A program made the position numbers and the translations under genes. DNA of 64,000 nucleotides from Candidatus Falkowella caecavicola (GTDB lineage: Bacteria > Bacillota > Clostridia > Oscillospirales > Ruminococcaceae), in assembly GCA_904420125.1 (NCBI GenBank), contig CAJFUK010000008.1:1-64000 (forward strand). Direction: 5' to 3'. Shown one piece after another: positions 35,901-44,281 of the stretch. The notes beneath the pieces were generated by a model that made no database searches, had not been told where the DNA came from, and saw only the letters and a list, made by a program, of their open reading frames with translations. Each line of letters starts with the position of its first letter. Position 1 is the stretch's first letter.

Positions 35901-36576
35901 CTTCTTTAATATGGACTCCCGGCTGGAAGAAGCGCTGATTTACTGCCCGGATGGTGTGTTTGAATACAAGATCAGCGCGGAAACCCAGAATACCTGGCCA
36001 ATTACGGCCAACACAGATTCTCTGCGGCAGTACCAGCATCCGGTGATTACCGCGCGGCTGGCCACCGAAGAGGAACTTAAGACGGAAAGAAACCTGGCGC
36101 TTAATCCGTATGATCTGACCAATCCGTCCGCTAATGCGGCTTCTTATCCGCATGCGTCGGCCAGCAACTGCTATAACAATGGGGTACAGTCTGAGTTTGC
36201 AGCGCGCAATGCCATCGACGGATATCGGGTTAACGGCGGACATGGAACCTATCCGGTTCAGTCCTGGGGGCCGGATCAAAACCAGGAAAATCTCTGGTTT
36301 ACGGTGGATTTCGGGCATGAAGTGAATCTGAATCGTATTGTTCTGACCATTCGGGCTGATTTCCCGCATGATGTGAATTTCCCAAGCGCTGTGCTGGAAT
36401 TTTCAGACGGCACGACACAGGAGATCACTATTGAATGTACGGCAGAGCCCCAGGAATTCCAGATTGAAGGCGGTAAAGTGACAACCAGTATCACCTTTAA
36501 GGATATGAAAACCGATTCGACTGGCTGGGCGGCCTTTACTGAGGTAGAGGCCTTCGGCGTGCCGGTGCTGGGCTAG
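32941..36576 (+). CDS. Giant exported dihaem protein, hydrazine-synthase-alpha-like
   Basis: 1211 residues. Signal peptide 1-28 with cleavage near AWA-AEE. A TolB/PD40-type propeller covers about 100-430 (DPDVSPDGTRVLFSWKK, PNGKIIFSSSR, DGRVIYTRWDYND). Haem motifs are C546-V-G-C-H550 and C609-I-E-C-H613. A beta-sandwich (about 645-790, WQDPDFDDSAWETG..., like jelly-roll carbohydrate-binding domains) is inserted after haem 2. At about 875, LSEKEIQTIAAWIDLAAPF is the hallmark that follows the haem domain in hydrazine-synthase-alpha-like proteins of Planctomycetes. The last 150 residues resemble an F5/8 discoidin domain (NGGHGTYPVQSWGPDQ..., LWFTVDFG). Real hydrazine synthase activity is very unlikely; the other subunits are missing. 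Confidence 0.82.
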   Translation: MNIRKQYRVVSLLLSVVLLVGLMQPAWAAEEDEEAKVTVSMTEASAEELGSLLDFSRQYIVAKQRQLGGSHYAYTEGLSDEQGSPDGNETNYYPGSQLTLLTLEEKDGKVQKTEEVLLESMAGVIRDPDVSPDGTRVLFSWKKYGLQGDDFHLYEMDLRTREITQLTFGQGQADFEGKYLPNGKIIFSSSRIIQTVDCFMTPVSNMYICNADGSNPYRVGYDQVHTTYPTVTSDGRVIYTRWDYNDRTQMYIQGVFQMQPDGTNQTEVFGNDSCFPTTLLHTREIPGEPSKYISIASGHHTLQAGKLVILDTSVGRNDPDAVSFPFPDSQSNKLDHVDGYGQSGPLYKYPVAINDHEFLVSYSRTGWDAASQRDTPFSICYMNAQTGVIEPLSEATEVLDAVVGASQIVPVKTRTLTERPSSVNQAVDTGVFYLGNVYEGEGMEGVAPGEAKYLRVVALEFRNSAIGANQGRGTGTSDPYTPVSTGNASWDVKQVLGIIPLEADGSALFEVPANTPVYFQVLNADGEMIQSMRSWSTLMPNETFSCVGCHEDKNTVPPVQSGVTDAMKKGVQKLQPDLWMDADAENYDPAQAEGFSYLKEVQPILDQSCIECHNDQALSFEAIGADPSGQKIDTTREQIPLVESGAEGWTYTVENNPLPIGWQDPDFDDSAWETGKAPFGTPDTPPGGSETTWSGNNRLYIRKTFTVEDLDALQGAAYFMNIAYDESPIVYLNGEVIFSADGYITEYRTENITAAVKKNLREGENLLAVSVQNTYGGQFIDIGLYLQEPVVSSTGAQFSLEGVTVPGQREKMDYVLSYLVLTGSQNTGVQYLGNPENQYIHWISSMSDCAIMEPYQTGSTQSPLIQRLKDGHGGLSEKEIQTIAAWIDLAAPFRGSYTESNRWGANEWREYTEKSNKRAFYEMEDAMSRRDMLGLTDPRELTITYLDDFGLEDETVTGKGLVRMNREQPFYLGETIRVTLPEGEHYFFFNMDSRLEEALIYCPDGVFEYKISAETQNTWPITANTDSLRQYQHPVITARLATEEELKTERNLALNPYDLTNPSANAASYPHASASNCYNNGVQSEFAARNAIDGYRVNGGHGTYPVQSWGPDQNQENLWFTVDFGHEVNLNRIVLTIRADFPHDVNFPSAVLEFSDGTTQEITIECTAEPQEFQIEGGKVTTSITFKDMKTDSTGWAAFTEVEAFGVPVLG

Positions 36577-36652
36577 ATGGGCTAGAAAATACGGCCTGTC
36601 CATTGGCGGTAAGCCGGGTACGAAACATATTAATCATGGCTAAAACACGGTA

Positions 36653-36688
36653 AAAAAGCATCGGACCCTAAAGGGTCCGATGCTTTTT
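36653..36688. terminator. Terminator of the cytochrome operon
   Basis: AAAAAGCATCGGACCC/GGGTCCGATGCTTTTT, a perfect 16-bp inverted repeat with loop TAAA. It is symmetrical and can also end the minus-strand ABC-F gene. Confidence 0.95.
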
Positions 36689-36725
36689 GCTCATAAAAAG
36701 GGCGTGCGGCGGTATGGGGTGGGGA

Positions 36726-38414
36726 TCAATGAGAAGGAAGAGGACGCTTGTTCTTTTTCGCTGGATTTTGGCGGAGCTTTTGCTTTTGCTGCAGCAACAC
36801 TGCATATTCCGCTTCCAGGCGTTCCTTTTCTTCAGCAGAAAGGTTTGGACGGGACAGCAGGGAAATGGTTTCGGTCAGCCGGAGGGAGAGGACCGCTTCT
36901 TCCATCGGCTTTTCTTCTTTGGGCTTCCGGCTTTCCAGGAAGGCAGAGGGAGTACCGGAGAAAGAGAGGATCCGGCGGTCCTCCAGGACCAGTGTATGGG
37001 TAGCCACGCTGTCGGCAAAGTCGCGGTCATGGGATACAAAAAGGACGGTCCCTTCATAATTCTGTACCATTTCCTGTAGCACGGCAATCGATTCTGTATC
37101 CAGATAGTTGGTGGGTTCATCCAACAGCAGGACATTGGCTGCAGAACCAAACAACATGGCAAACGCCAGCTTGATCCGTTCTCCGCCGCTTAAAACAGAG
37201 GCCTGTTTATAGACGTCATCCCGGCGGATCAGCAGCCGGGCCAGCATATTGCGCATGGTCCCTTCCGTCTGGACAGAACCGGCCATGGCATTCTCCAGAA
37301 CAGTTTTAGAAAAGTCAATCTGTTCAAAACCCTGTCGGAAATACCCAAACTTTACCTTTGGGACCGCCTGGATTGCCGGATGTCCGTCAGCGATCAGATT
37401 CATCAGGGTGGTTTTGCCGGCGCCGTTTTTTCCATACAGTATGGTTTTGCTTCCGCGTTCGAGCACGAATGAGGCACCTTCAAACAATGGCGCCGTATGG
37501 GACGGACAGGCGCCCGGATAAGAGAAGGAAAGATTTTGACATCGCAGGACAATTTTATTTTCCGGTGGGTCGGTCAGGGAAAAATCAAAAGAAATCCGGA
37601 TATTTTCTTTGGGCTTTTCCTGTACCTCCAGACGGGCCAGGCGGGATTCAATCGATTTCGTGGCGTTTTGCAGCTTTTCCTGCCGTTCACCCGCTGCCCG
37701 TTTATGCAGGCGGGCTTCCGAATTCCCCATCCGGCTTGGCGCTTTTCGGACGGATTGCGCCCGTTCTGTTCGATCGGCCAGGGCCTGCAGGAGATGCTCC
37801 TTTTCTAAACAGTATTTTTCATAGGCCGTCCGTTTTTCCTGTTCCTGTCTCCTTTTTTCCGCCAGATAGAAATCGTATCCGCCCGGATAGCACTGTATCC
37901 GGCCGCCATCCACCTCCAAAATTTTTGTGCAGAGTCTGCGCAGCACAGCCCGGTCATGGCTGATTAACAGAAAGCTTTCCACGGTTTCCATCTGTTCGCA
38001 GAACTGTTCGATCCCCGCATCATCCAGATTGGAGGTCGGTTCGTCTGCAAAGAGAAGAGACGCCTGCTGTCCGAACGCTTCGGCAATCCGGAAACGCATT
38101 CGCTCTCCGCCGCTGAGCGGGCCATCCGCTTGTTTTTCCGAGACGCCCATCAGGCTTTGCGCCAAACCGTCCGTTTGTCCGGCCGGCTGGCCAAACTGTT
38201 CCAGAAAGGCAATAGAACCGTACCGCCGGATTTGTCCGCTGTCCGGCTGAATTTGTCCGGATAAAAGGTTTAAAAGAGTGGTTTTTCCGCTTCCGTTGAC
38301 GCCGACTACCCCGATGCGGTCCCCTGCGTAAATCCGCAGATGCTCCACCGAAAGGATACAGCGTTCAGCATAATATTTTTGCAGCTGGGATACTTCCAGC
38401 AAAATTTTAGACAT
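36726..38414 (-). CDS. ABC-F family ATPase (ribosome-associated, possible antibiotic protection)
   Basis: 562 residues from ATG 38414, six bases after AGGAGG. There are two ABC domains and no membrane segment. Domain 1 has Walker A GVNGSGKTT, signature LSGGERMRF and Walker B LLFADEPTSNLD. A basic coiled linker (about 190-270, rich in KRRQEQEKRTAYEKY) follows. Domain 2 has YGKNGAGKTT, LSGGERIKLAFAM and NVLLLDEPTNYLD. The C-terminal tail is Lys/Arg-rich. Such proteins act on the ribosome as translation factors or as Vga/Lsa/MsrD-type protection proteins. The leader peptide and pairing sequences upstream favour an antibiotic-inducible gene, but which drug class is unknown. Confidence 0.88.
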   Translation of the reverse strand: MSKILLEVSQLQKYYAERCILSVEHLRIYAGDRIGVVGVNGSGKTTLLNLLSGQIQPDSGQIRRYGSIAFLEQFGQPAGQTDGLAQSLMGVSEKQADGPLSGGERMRFRIAEAFGQQASLLFADEPTSNLDDAGIEQFCEQMETVESFLLISHDRAVLRRLCTKILEVDGGRIQCYPGGYDFYLAEKRRQEQEKRTAYEKYCLEKEHLLQALADRTERAQSVRKAPSRMGNSEARLHKRAAGERQEKLQNATKSIESRLARLEVQEKPKENIRISFDFSLTDPPENKIVLRCQNLSFSYPGACPSHTAPLFEGASFVLERGSKTILYGKNGAGKTTLMNLIADGHPAIQAVPKVKFGYFRQGFEQIDFSKTVLENAMAGSVQTEGTMRNMLARLLIRRDDVYKQASVLSGGERIKLAFAMLFGSAANVLLLDEPTNYLDTESIAVLQEMVQNYEGTVLFVSHDRDFADSVATHTLVLEDRRILSFSGTPSAFLESRKPKEEKPMEEAVLSLRLTETISLLSRPNLSAEEKERLEAEYAVLLQQKQKLRQNPAKKNKRPLPSH

Positions 38415-38501
38415 AAAAAATCCTCCTGTCAAAGCAAAATACGCTTTGTGCGGGAGGCTGAAGACAACATGATGCAGGGGCCTGCCAAACCAGTACCCAG
38501 C

Positions 38502-38552
38502 TTATATCAGCCAGCCCAACACAAAACAGAGTATCCGCCTGTTCCGGCGCAT
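38502..38552 (-). CDS. Candidate leader peptide of the ABC-F gene
   Basis: ATG 38552 follows GAGGTGATAGT and encodes 16 residues, MRRNRRILCFVLGWLI, then TAA, 88 bases before the ABC-F start. The spacer contains pairing segments, including AAAGC/GCTTT just before the ABC-F ribosome binding site and GCGGGAGGCT/AGCCTCCCGC-like arms. A short Arg-rich frame with its own ribosome binding site upstream of an ABC-F gene is the layout of ribosome-stalling attenuators. Confidence 0.6.
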   Translation of the reverse strand: MRRNRRILCFVLGWLI

Positions 38553-38767
38553 ACTATCACCTCGGTTTTTGTTTTGTGTAAAACTAGCAAATATACATCC
38601 GCTGCAGTACCTGTTCCTTTCCTAAAGTGATATCAGTATAGCATAATGCCGCCAGCACGTCAAGGGGCGGCTTGAAAAAACATGGAAGTTCCGCTATAAT
38701 AAAATATTATACCCATGGTGAAGATAAAACATGTATTTCTATTTCGGGTAAAACGATGGGGAAGATC

Positions 38768-39610
38768 ATGGAAAGACTTTTAATTGTTGATGGAAGCAAC
38801 CTGTTGTTTCAAATGTTTTTTGGTATGCCGGCAAGAATAGTCAACAAACAGGGCAAGGCGATTCAAGGCACGCTTGGCTTTGTCGGTGCACTGTTGAAAA
38901 TGATTCGTAAGATCGAGCCGACACATATCGCGGTATTGTTTGACGGAGAACACGAAAACGACCGTTCTGCTCTTGACGCCGATTACAAGGCGAATCGAGT
39001 GGATTATAGTGAGCTGCCGGAGGAAGAAACACCTTTTTCCCAGCTGCCGGATATATTGGCGGCTCTTGATTATCTGCACATCAAACATGCAGAAACGGTT
39101 ATTTGTGAAGCCGATGATTGGATTTCGGGTTATGCTTTGACCTATGGAACAGAAACAGAGATGATCATCTCCTCTTTTGACAGCGATTTCTTTCAACTGA
39201 TAACCGATAAAGTGTCTGTGCTCAGGTATCGTGGAGATCATACCGTCATTTGCACACCTGATTACATCAGGGAAAAGTTCTGCATTTCACCTTCACAATA
39301 TGCAGATTTTAAATCCCTTACTGGAGATACATCGGATAACATTCGGGGAGCAGATAAGGTCGGACCAAAAACAGCCGCTTTACTGCTTAATGAGTTTGGT
39401 ACTCTGGATCATATTCTTGCTAACGCAGAAAAGATCAACAAACCATCCATTAAGGCGTCTATTATCAAGAGCACAGAAAGATTAAAAATCAATTATCACC
39501 TCATTAAGCTTGGCAACACAGCACCGTTGCCATTTGCCCTGCATGAACTTGGGTATCACGATCATGGAATGACAACAAACGAAGTCATGAAAGGAATTGG
39601 ATTAAGATAA
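38768..39610 (+). CDS. 5'-3' exonuclease (FEN/PIN-like, Pol I N-domain type)
   Basis: 280 residues from ATG 38768 (MERLLIVDGSNLLFQMFFG); an ATG four codons earlier is equally possible. The metal-binding acidic residues of the PIN-like fold are visible in LLIVDGSNL, IAVLFDGEH, ICEADDWISGY and IISSFDSDFFQL. The helix-hairpin-helix of the H3TH domain is SLTGDTSDNIRGADKVGPKTAALLL. It corresponds to the 5' nuclease domain of DNA polymerase I without the polymerase, and would remove flaps or RNA primers. Stand-alone copies are common in Bacillota. It reads away from the divergent ABC-F gene. Confidence 0.92.
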   Translation: MERLLIVDGSNLLFQMFFGMPARIVNKQGKAIQGTLGFVGALLKMIRKIEPTHIAVLFDGEHENDRSALDADYKANRVDYSELPEEETPFSQLPDILAALDYLHIKHAETVICEADDWISGYALTYGTETEMIISSFDSDFFQLITDKVSVLRYRGDHTVICTPDYIREKFCISPSQYADFKSLTGDTSDNIRGADKVGPKTAALLLNEFGTLDHILANAEKINKPSIKASIIKSTERLKINYHLIKLGNTAPLPFALHELGYHDHGMTTNEVMKGIGLR

Positions 39611-39912
39611 TTCCTCCATTGGAAACTGGGAATCGTTCCAACCCTCTGGGTAAAGAGGTAAAGAGAAAAAGAGAAAAAGTTGCAGCTTGCAATTTTGTAA
39701 CAAGTTATGTATCGCAACACACGAAAGAGAATCTCCTTTTTTCATGCCTGTTTTTCTCAAAAACACAGCGTTAAAGTAAAAAAGAATTCACATAAAAGAT
39801 TTCCTCCAACCCCCAGGTGGTTCCCCGTGGCGTTCAACCCTGCAAAGAAACCCCATGCAGGATCAATGAAAATATCCATAAAAATCTGTATACAATCTCA
39901 GGAAAAGGACGG
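39611..39912. other. Gene-free spacer
   Basis: No gene or clear terminator. Contains a purine-rich run near 39650-39680 (GGTAAAGAGGTAAAGAGAAA type). Confidence 0.4.
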
Positions 39913-40485
39913 ATGACACAGATGAACAGCTTTAATACATTGGCGCTGGCGCATCAAGTGATTGCTGAACATGTACGCCCCGGCGATTTTTGCATCGACG
40001 CAACGGCGGGGAGAGGCAGGGATACGGTTTTCCTTTGCGAACTGGTGGGAGAAACGGGAAAAGTACTGGCTTTCGATATCCAGGAAGAGGCAGTGGCCAG
40101 CACCTGTGCGCTGCTCAGGGAAAAAGGGCTGTCCGATCGGGCGCAGGTGGTTTTAGACAGCCACAGCCATATGGACCAGTATGCCCCGCCGGAGAGCGTG
40201 GACTGTATTGTATTTAATTTCGGTTATCTGCCGGGCGGCGACCATACCATATTCACCCGGTCCGAAACCAGCATCGCCGCCATTGAACAGGGGCTTAAAC
40301 TCTTAAAACCCAACGGGCTGATGAGCCTTTGCATTTATTACGGAGGAGACAGCGGCTATGCGGAGAAGGATGCACTGCTCGCTTATCTGAAAACCATTGA
40401 CAGCAAGCGGTATACCGTAGTGGTCTGTTCGTTTTACAACCGTCCGAATGACCCGCCCATCCCGGCGTTTATTACCAGGGATTAA
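39913..40485 (+). CDS. YtqB-like class I methyltransferase
   Basis: 190 residues from ATG 39913, after AAAGGACGG. Motif I CIDATAGRGRDTVFLCELVG, motif II VLAFDIQEEAV, then DSHSHMDQY and CIVFNFGYLPGGDH are typical of the small YtqB/rRNA_methylase family (PF06962). Some members modify the tRNA wobble position (mnm5s2U pathway), others are unassigned. The length of about 190 is normal. Single gene; the downstream neighbour is convergent. Confidence 0.9.
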   Translation: MTQMNSFNTLALAHQVIAEHVRPGDFCIDATAGRGRDTVFLCELVGETGKVLAFDIQEEAVASTCALLREKGLSDRAQVVLDSHSHMDQYAPPESVDCIVFNFGYLPGGDHTIFTRSETSIAAIEQGLKLLKPNGLMSLCIYYGGDSGYAEKDALLAYLKTIDSKRYTVVVCSFYNRPNDPPIPAFITRD

Positions 40486-40677
40486 ACTGACAGCCGTGCG
40501 GCTGGATGGCTGGATCTGCCGTATCGCGGGCAGGGTTTCGTTTTTCCCCGGTTTGCGGAGAACAGGAATCCATCCAAACATAAAAAACAGCGTGTGCCAG
40601 AAGGGCTATGCGGGATAAGGATGTATGGTTGATCAATATACCGCCAAAGCAGAGGATGTCAAGTTTCAGTTGTTTTG

Positions 40678-41892
40678 TTAATGATAATCGTGATATTTTT
40701 CTCCTAAAATCATTAATTCATCAGCTTCATGAAATCTTGCCAAAGAACAAAGACTGCGATATAGTTCAACCTTATCTACCGCTTTTTCTTTTTGAACATT
40801 TAACTCCTTAACAATAAACCTTTTCTTTTTTCTGTCAAAATTGCAATCCACAAACCCCGCCAACTGATTTTTGGACAAAATGGATAGCGGCCATTTCATA
40901 CCCTTTTTCTTAAAATACTCGAATCTAAAAGAGTAAGAAAAAAAGGTGTTCAACCAACGCTTATCCCGTATAATCCCTTCCATAGGGGATAGCAAGGTGA
41001 CTTCATCTGTACATTCTGTCCTGTGTTGTTGTAAAACTGCTAACAACTTGTTCGCGGCAACATAGGTTTTCTTTAAACCTTCTACACGGATGTCGGTAAT
41101 CATTTCCTTAAGCCTAAGAGATGCAATCGCCATTGATATGTCTTCTGTGTTCAATCCGGTAATCGCTTTCATATGCGTTATGTCGGTGATGCCAAATGAA
41201 CAAATGAGCTTGTATAAAATAGCCTCAACAGCATCGATGCGGTTCCTTTCAATCACTGAGGATTTCTCTTTCAGTAAATCCTCTTTTAAAGCAAACACAG
41301 GTTGCCTAAATGTTCCGGGCAATCTGCCACAAACGACGATATCATTGGTTTGCCTCATACTATAAAAGACCTGAAAAATCGGAAGAAATCCATGAAACGA
41401 CTCTTGTTTTTGACTCTCCTTAAATGCGTTATGTTCCGCAACCAGACCAAGATGCTCCCACAGATTATGTTCCGTGCAGGAGCCGATTTCATGAAAGGCT
41501 TGTCTTAGTTTCTCCTCCTCTGCTGCCAATAGTGAATTGCTTCTACGCTCACGCTTTTGCTGCTCTCTTGAGCCTCCCCGGTGTACAATTCTTTCTGTTG
41601 CGACATCATAGATATCCAATTCACGAGTGGGAACAGTAAAAAGATTTCGTTTAAAAAGATTTGCTTCAACAAGTTCCCTTTCATTATAAGCGACTTTGTC
41701 GTAATCCGTGACCTTAAAACCCGGTACTCTACTCCAAAGAGCCAAGTAGTGATTCAAATGCAAAATAGGACAGGGGTCATACTGTATGCCCGATAAATCA
41801 GACACCACTTGTACAACACTATTTTTATCTTTATCCAGCAGACATTGCCCAGATAGAATTAATGTTCGCGCTTCATTTATGGTTATTAGCAT
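40678..41892 (-). CDS. AlkZ/YcaQ-like winged-helix DNA glycosylase family protein (HTH_42)
   Basis: 404 residues, the family size. The N-terminus LSGIQYDPCPILHLNHYLALWSRVPGF matches the HTH_42 pattern, with IQYD at the place of the Q-x-D/Q catalytic motif of AlkZ-type glycosylases followed by H-x-x-x-x-x-R. Later winged-helix segments include DAVEAILYKLICSFGITDI. LLSPMEGIIRDKRWLNTFFSYSFRFEYF is the usual C-terminal signature (L-L-S-P-x-x-x-x-x-x-D-R). AlkZ and YcaQ unhook DNA cross-links or alkylated bases; which lesion this one treats is unknown. AT-rich compared with flanking genes. Confidence 0.82.
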   Translation of the reverse strand: MLITINEARTLILSGQCLLDKDKNSVVQVVSDLSGIQYDPCPILHLNHYLALWSRVPGFKVTDYDKVAYNERELVEANLFKRNLFTVPTRELDIYDVATERIVHRGGSREQQKRERRSNSLLAAEEEKLRQAFHEIGSCTEHNLWEHLGLVAEHNAFKESQKQESFHGFLPIFQVFYSMRQTNDIVVCGRLPGTFRQPVFALKEDLLKEKSSVIERNRIDAVEAILYKLICSFGITDITHMKAITGLNTEDISMAIASLRLKEMITDIRVEGLKKTYVAANKLLAVLQQHRTECTDEVTLLSPMEGIIRDKRWLNTFFSYSFRFEYFKKKGMKWPLSILSKNQLAGFVDCNFDRKKKRFIVKELNVQKEKAVDKVELYRSLCSLARFHEADELMILGEKYHDYH

Positions 41893-42910
41893 ATGACGTC
41901 ATCGACACCTACTTTCATCATAAAAGTGTTTTTCATTCTCTCGTATCTGTTCCCACCCGTTCCCCATCGGTCGGGGGTGAAGCGACACGCCGACAGGCGG
42001 CGCAGTTTACATAAAACCCGGACCGACGGAAAGACGATATGGGTCACGTGGCAGCTTATCCATCGGGACGCTCACCCCGCCCGTAGTGGCGTTTCCCTGC
42101 GGGAGTGCCCACGGCACTTTACCGCAAGTGTCAGAGTGGGTCATACACTTAGGATAATCGGGTGAAATACTTCCAATTTCCATGTACTTTTGACTAAAAA
42201 TATACCATAAACATATGAATATTTCAATTGCTGAAAATGTGATGACAAATTAGGCGTTTGGCGAGATTTTTCAGACAGCTTCCCGGTGCTGTTTTACCGG
42301 CTTCATGAGCTTTTTCGAATTTTTAGAAGGCTGTCGAGGCCTTCTAAAAATTTTACTCCGCTGCCTCCGGCAGCTCCGATTACCCGGAGATTTTGAAAAA
42401 ATCAACGGGTAATCGTTTTGCCCATGTTCGCTCCATGGTACGCCGTTGCCGTGGCTTACCCGTGTCGCTCGTCTCTCCAGCGTCCGGCGGGAGAGACGCA
42501 CAGCCTTTTCGGGCTTGCTGTGCTGACTTGGAATCAGTTACCGCCATATCGTCTGGACAGGTCGCTGCTTCTTCGAACCGTTTGCCGCCATATCGTCTGG
42601 ACAGGCTGCTGCTTCTTCGAACCGTTTGCCGCCATTATCCGTCTGGACAGGCTGCTGCTTTCCACTCCTTTCATCATTCAAACCTCTATCTTTCATATGA
42701 CGGATGATGAACACTCTTAAAAATGCGAAAAAGCGGCGCCCTCTTCATCAGGAGGACGCCGCCCGCAGCACCTGCCCGACGAAAGGTTCGATGTTTCGTC
42801 AGGCGGCAAGGCTGGGAATGTTCTGAATCTTTCGGCCAGCTTCTGCTTTTTCTCCGTACGCCTGTTCTGTCTTTTCCCGCTTCGCTTTTAGTATGACAGA
42901 TATTATGAAT
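41893..42910. other. Gene-free region with hairpins and short tandem repeats
   Basis: No gene supported. A hairpin AATTTTTAGAAGGC/GGCCTTCTAAAAATT lies at about 42317-42354, tandem repeats at 42541-42666, and two GC-rich stems near 42735-42765 (CGGCG-CCTC/GAGG-CGCCG type) and 42776-42816 (CCGACGAAA/TTTCGTCAGG). Confidence 0.45.
42541..42666 (+). repeat. 44-bp tandem repeat, 2.9 copies
   Basis: Units at 42541-42584 and 42585-42628 differ only at a TC/CT swap. A third, partial unit (42629-42666) has a two-base change near its start. The unit begins CCGCCATATCGTCTGGACAG. Confidence 0.9.
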
Positions 42911-42953
42911 AAAAAACAAGCAAACGGGAAAATCCGTTTGCTTGTTTTTTTTT
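42911..42953 (-). terminator. Terminator of the GH130 operon
   Basis: AAAAACAAGCAAACGG/CCGTTTGCTTGTTTTT with loop GAAAAT. T or A runs on both sides make it bidirectional; on the minus strand it follows the GH130 gene by about 260 bases. Confidence 0.85.
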
Positions 42954-43215
42954 CCTTATGCCCGGTTTCCCTTCTGCTTTTAACATCCTTATTCGGCAGG
43001 TGGCAAACGGCACACGCTGTTTTTTTATGTTTGAAGAAGGTTGCATAACACTGCATGTGACGGCAAAGCGGGCACTGAAGACTGCCCGAGTTTCAGCCAA
43101 CTGCTGTTCTGCAAATGCTGGCACCTGCGCGCTACAGATGTCCGTTTAGCGGGAGGCCACAGGCCGGCAACGCTTATGGTGCCGGTCAAAGTCTTTGCTT
43201 CAGTACCGGACGTCC

Positions 43216-44235
43216 TTATTCGGGAAGGGTATGAGGAGCGGGGGATTGGAGACAGAGGGAAAGCAGATCGTTGACATCTGCAGTGGCCAGGCATTCGACC
43301 GTATCCGCGGCACCGTAGTAGATTTTTACCTCCCCGGTGTCCTCCAAAATCATGCCGCCCGGAAAAATCACATTCTGCCGGAATCCTTCTTCCGCTTCGT
43401 ACGGCGCTTCGGGCGCAATCAGCGGAGTTTTGGACAATCCGATGATTTTGGAAGGATCGTCTGCGTCGAGCAGCATAATCCCTGCGGAATACCGCTTCTT
43501 CCAAGTATCTTCCCAGCCATTTTTACCCCGGCTGTGATCGATATCGACTGCATGAAACAGGGTCAGCCAGCCTTTTTCCGTTTTAACCGGCGGGGCGGCA
43601 GGGCCGATTTTATCATTGGCATAGGGAACATCCTCAACGGCAAGCACCAGTTTGGATTCTCCCCAGAAACGAAGGTCCGGGGACAAAGAGAGCCAGGTGT
43701 CAAACCGGTCCCGTCCCCATCGGGAATAAACCGGCATCGGGCGCTCCAGCCGGGCATACATTCCGCCGATTTTTTCGGGAAACAGAACCATATTCCGATT
43801 GTCCGGCAAGGAAAGACTGAGAATCTCAAAACCGGTCAGACCATGCGTACGGGCAATACCGCCGCGCAGGCCATGCCGTGTATCCATTGCAAAACAGATA
43901 TAGACTTCTCCCTCCATCACGGTCAGGCGGGGATCATATACCCGCAGGATTTCCGGATCATCAAACTGCTCCAGGGTGACAAAGGGTTTGGGTTCCGCCT
44001 TCCAGCAAATACCGTCATCGCTGTATGCAATGCCCAGATTACAGCCGCCGAATTGTACGCCGCCCTGATGGTCATAATCATTTCGGAAAACCATCACATA
44101 GCGCCCTTCATATTTGACAACACCGGCATTAAAGATCAGTTCCGCATTGTAGGGAATATCCTTTTTGGAAAGCACCGGGTTCTGCGGGCATCGCCGCAGA
44201 ACCGGGCTGGAATGCAAAACGGGTTCTAAGAGCAT
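43216..44235 (-). CDS. GH130 glycoside phosphorylase (mannoside type)
   Basis: 339 residues, normal for GH130. A five-blade propeller enzyme with NAELIFNAGVVKYEGRYVMVFR at the start, VYDPRLTVMEGEVYICFAM, RLERPMPV and the C-terminal VIFPGGMILEDTGEVKIYYGAADT, all GH130 hallmarks. The Asp of the catalytic acid should lie in the propeller core; it was not pinned down. GH130 enzymes phosphorolyse beta-1,4- or beta-1,2-mannosides, giving mannose 1-phosphate. No signal peptide, so cytoplasmic. ATG 44235 follows GGAGAG. It is 46 bases downstream of the GH26-like gene, in the same operon, which supports a mannoside substrate. Confidence 0.9.
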   Translation of the reverse strand: MLLEPVLHSSPVLRRCPQNPVLSKKDIPYNAELIFNAGVVKYEGRYVMVFRNDYDHQGGVQFGGCNLGIAYSDDGICWKAEPKPFVTLEQFDDPEILRVYDPRLTVMEGEVYICFAMDTRHGLRGGIARTHGLTGFEILSLSLPDNRNMVLFPEKIGGMYARLERPMPVYSRWGRDRFDTWLSLSPDLRFWGESKLVLAVEDVPYANDKIGPAAPPVKTEKGWLTLFHAVDIDHSRGKNGWEDTWKKRYSAGIMLLDADDPSKIIGLSKTPLIAPEAPYEAEEGFRQNVIFPGGMILEDTGEVKIYYGAADTVECLATADVNDLLSLCLQSPAPHTLPE

Positions 44236-44281
44236 GCTTATTATCTCTCCTGTTCCTTATCTCCTGCTAACTGGTACAGGA

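Noticed and set aside
32941-36576. True hydrazine synthase and anammox metabolism
   Set aside because: The other hydrazine synthase subunits and any anammox genes are missing; only one protein resembles the alpha subunit family.
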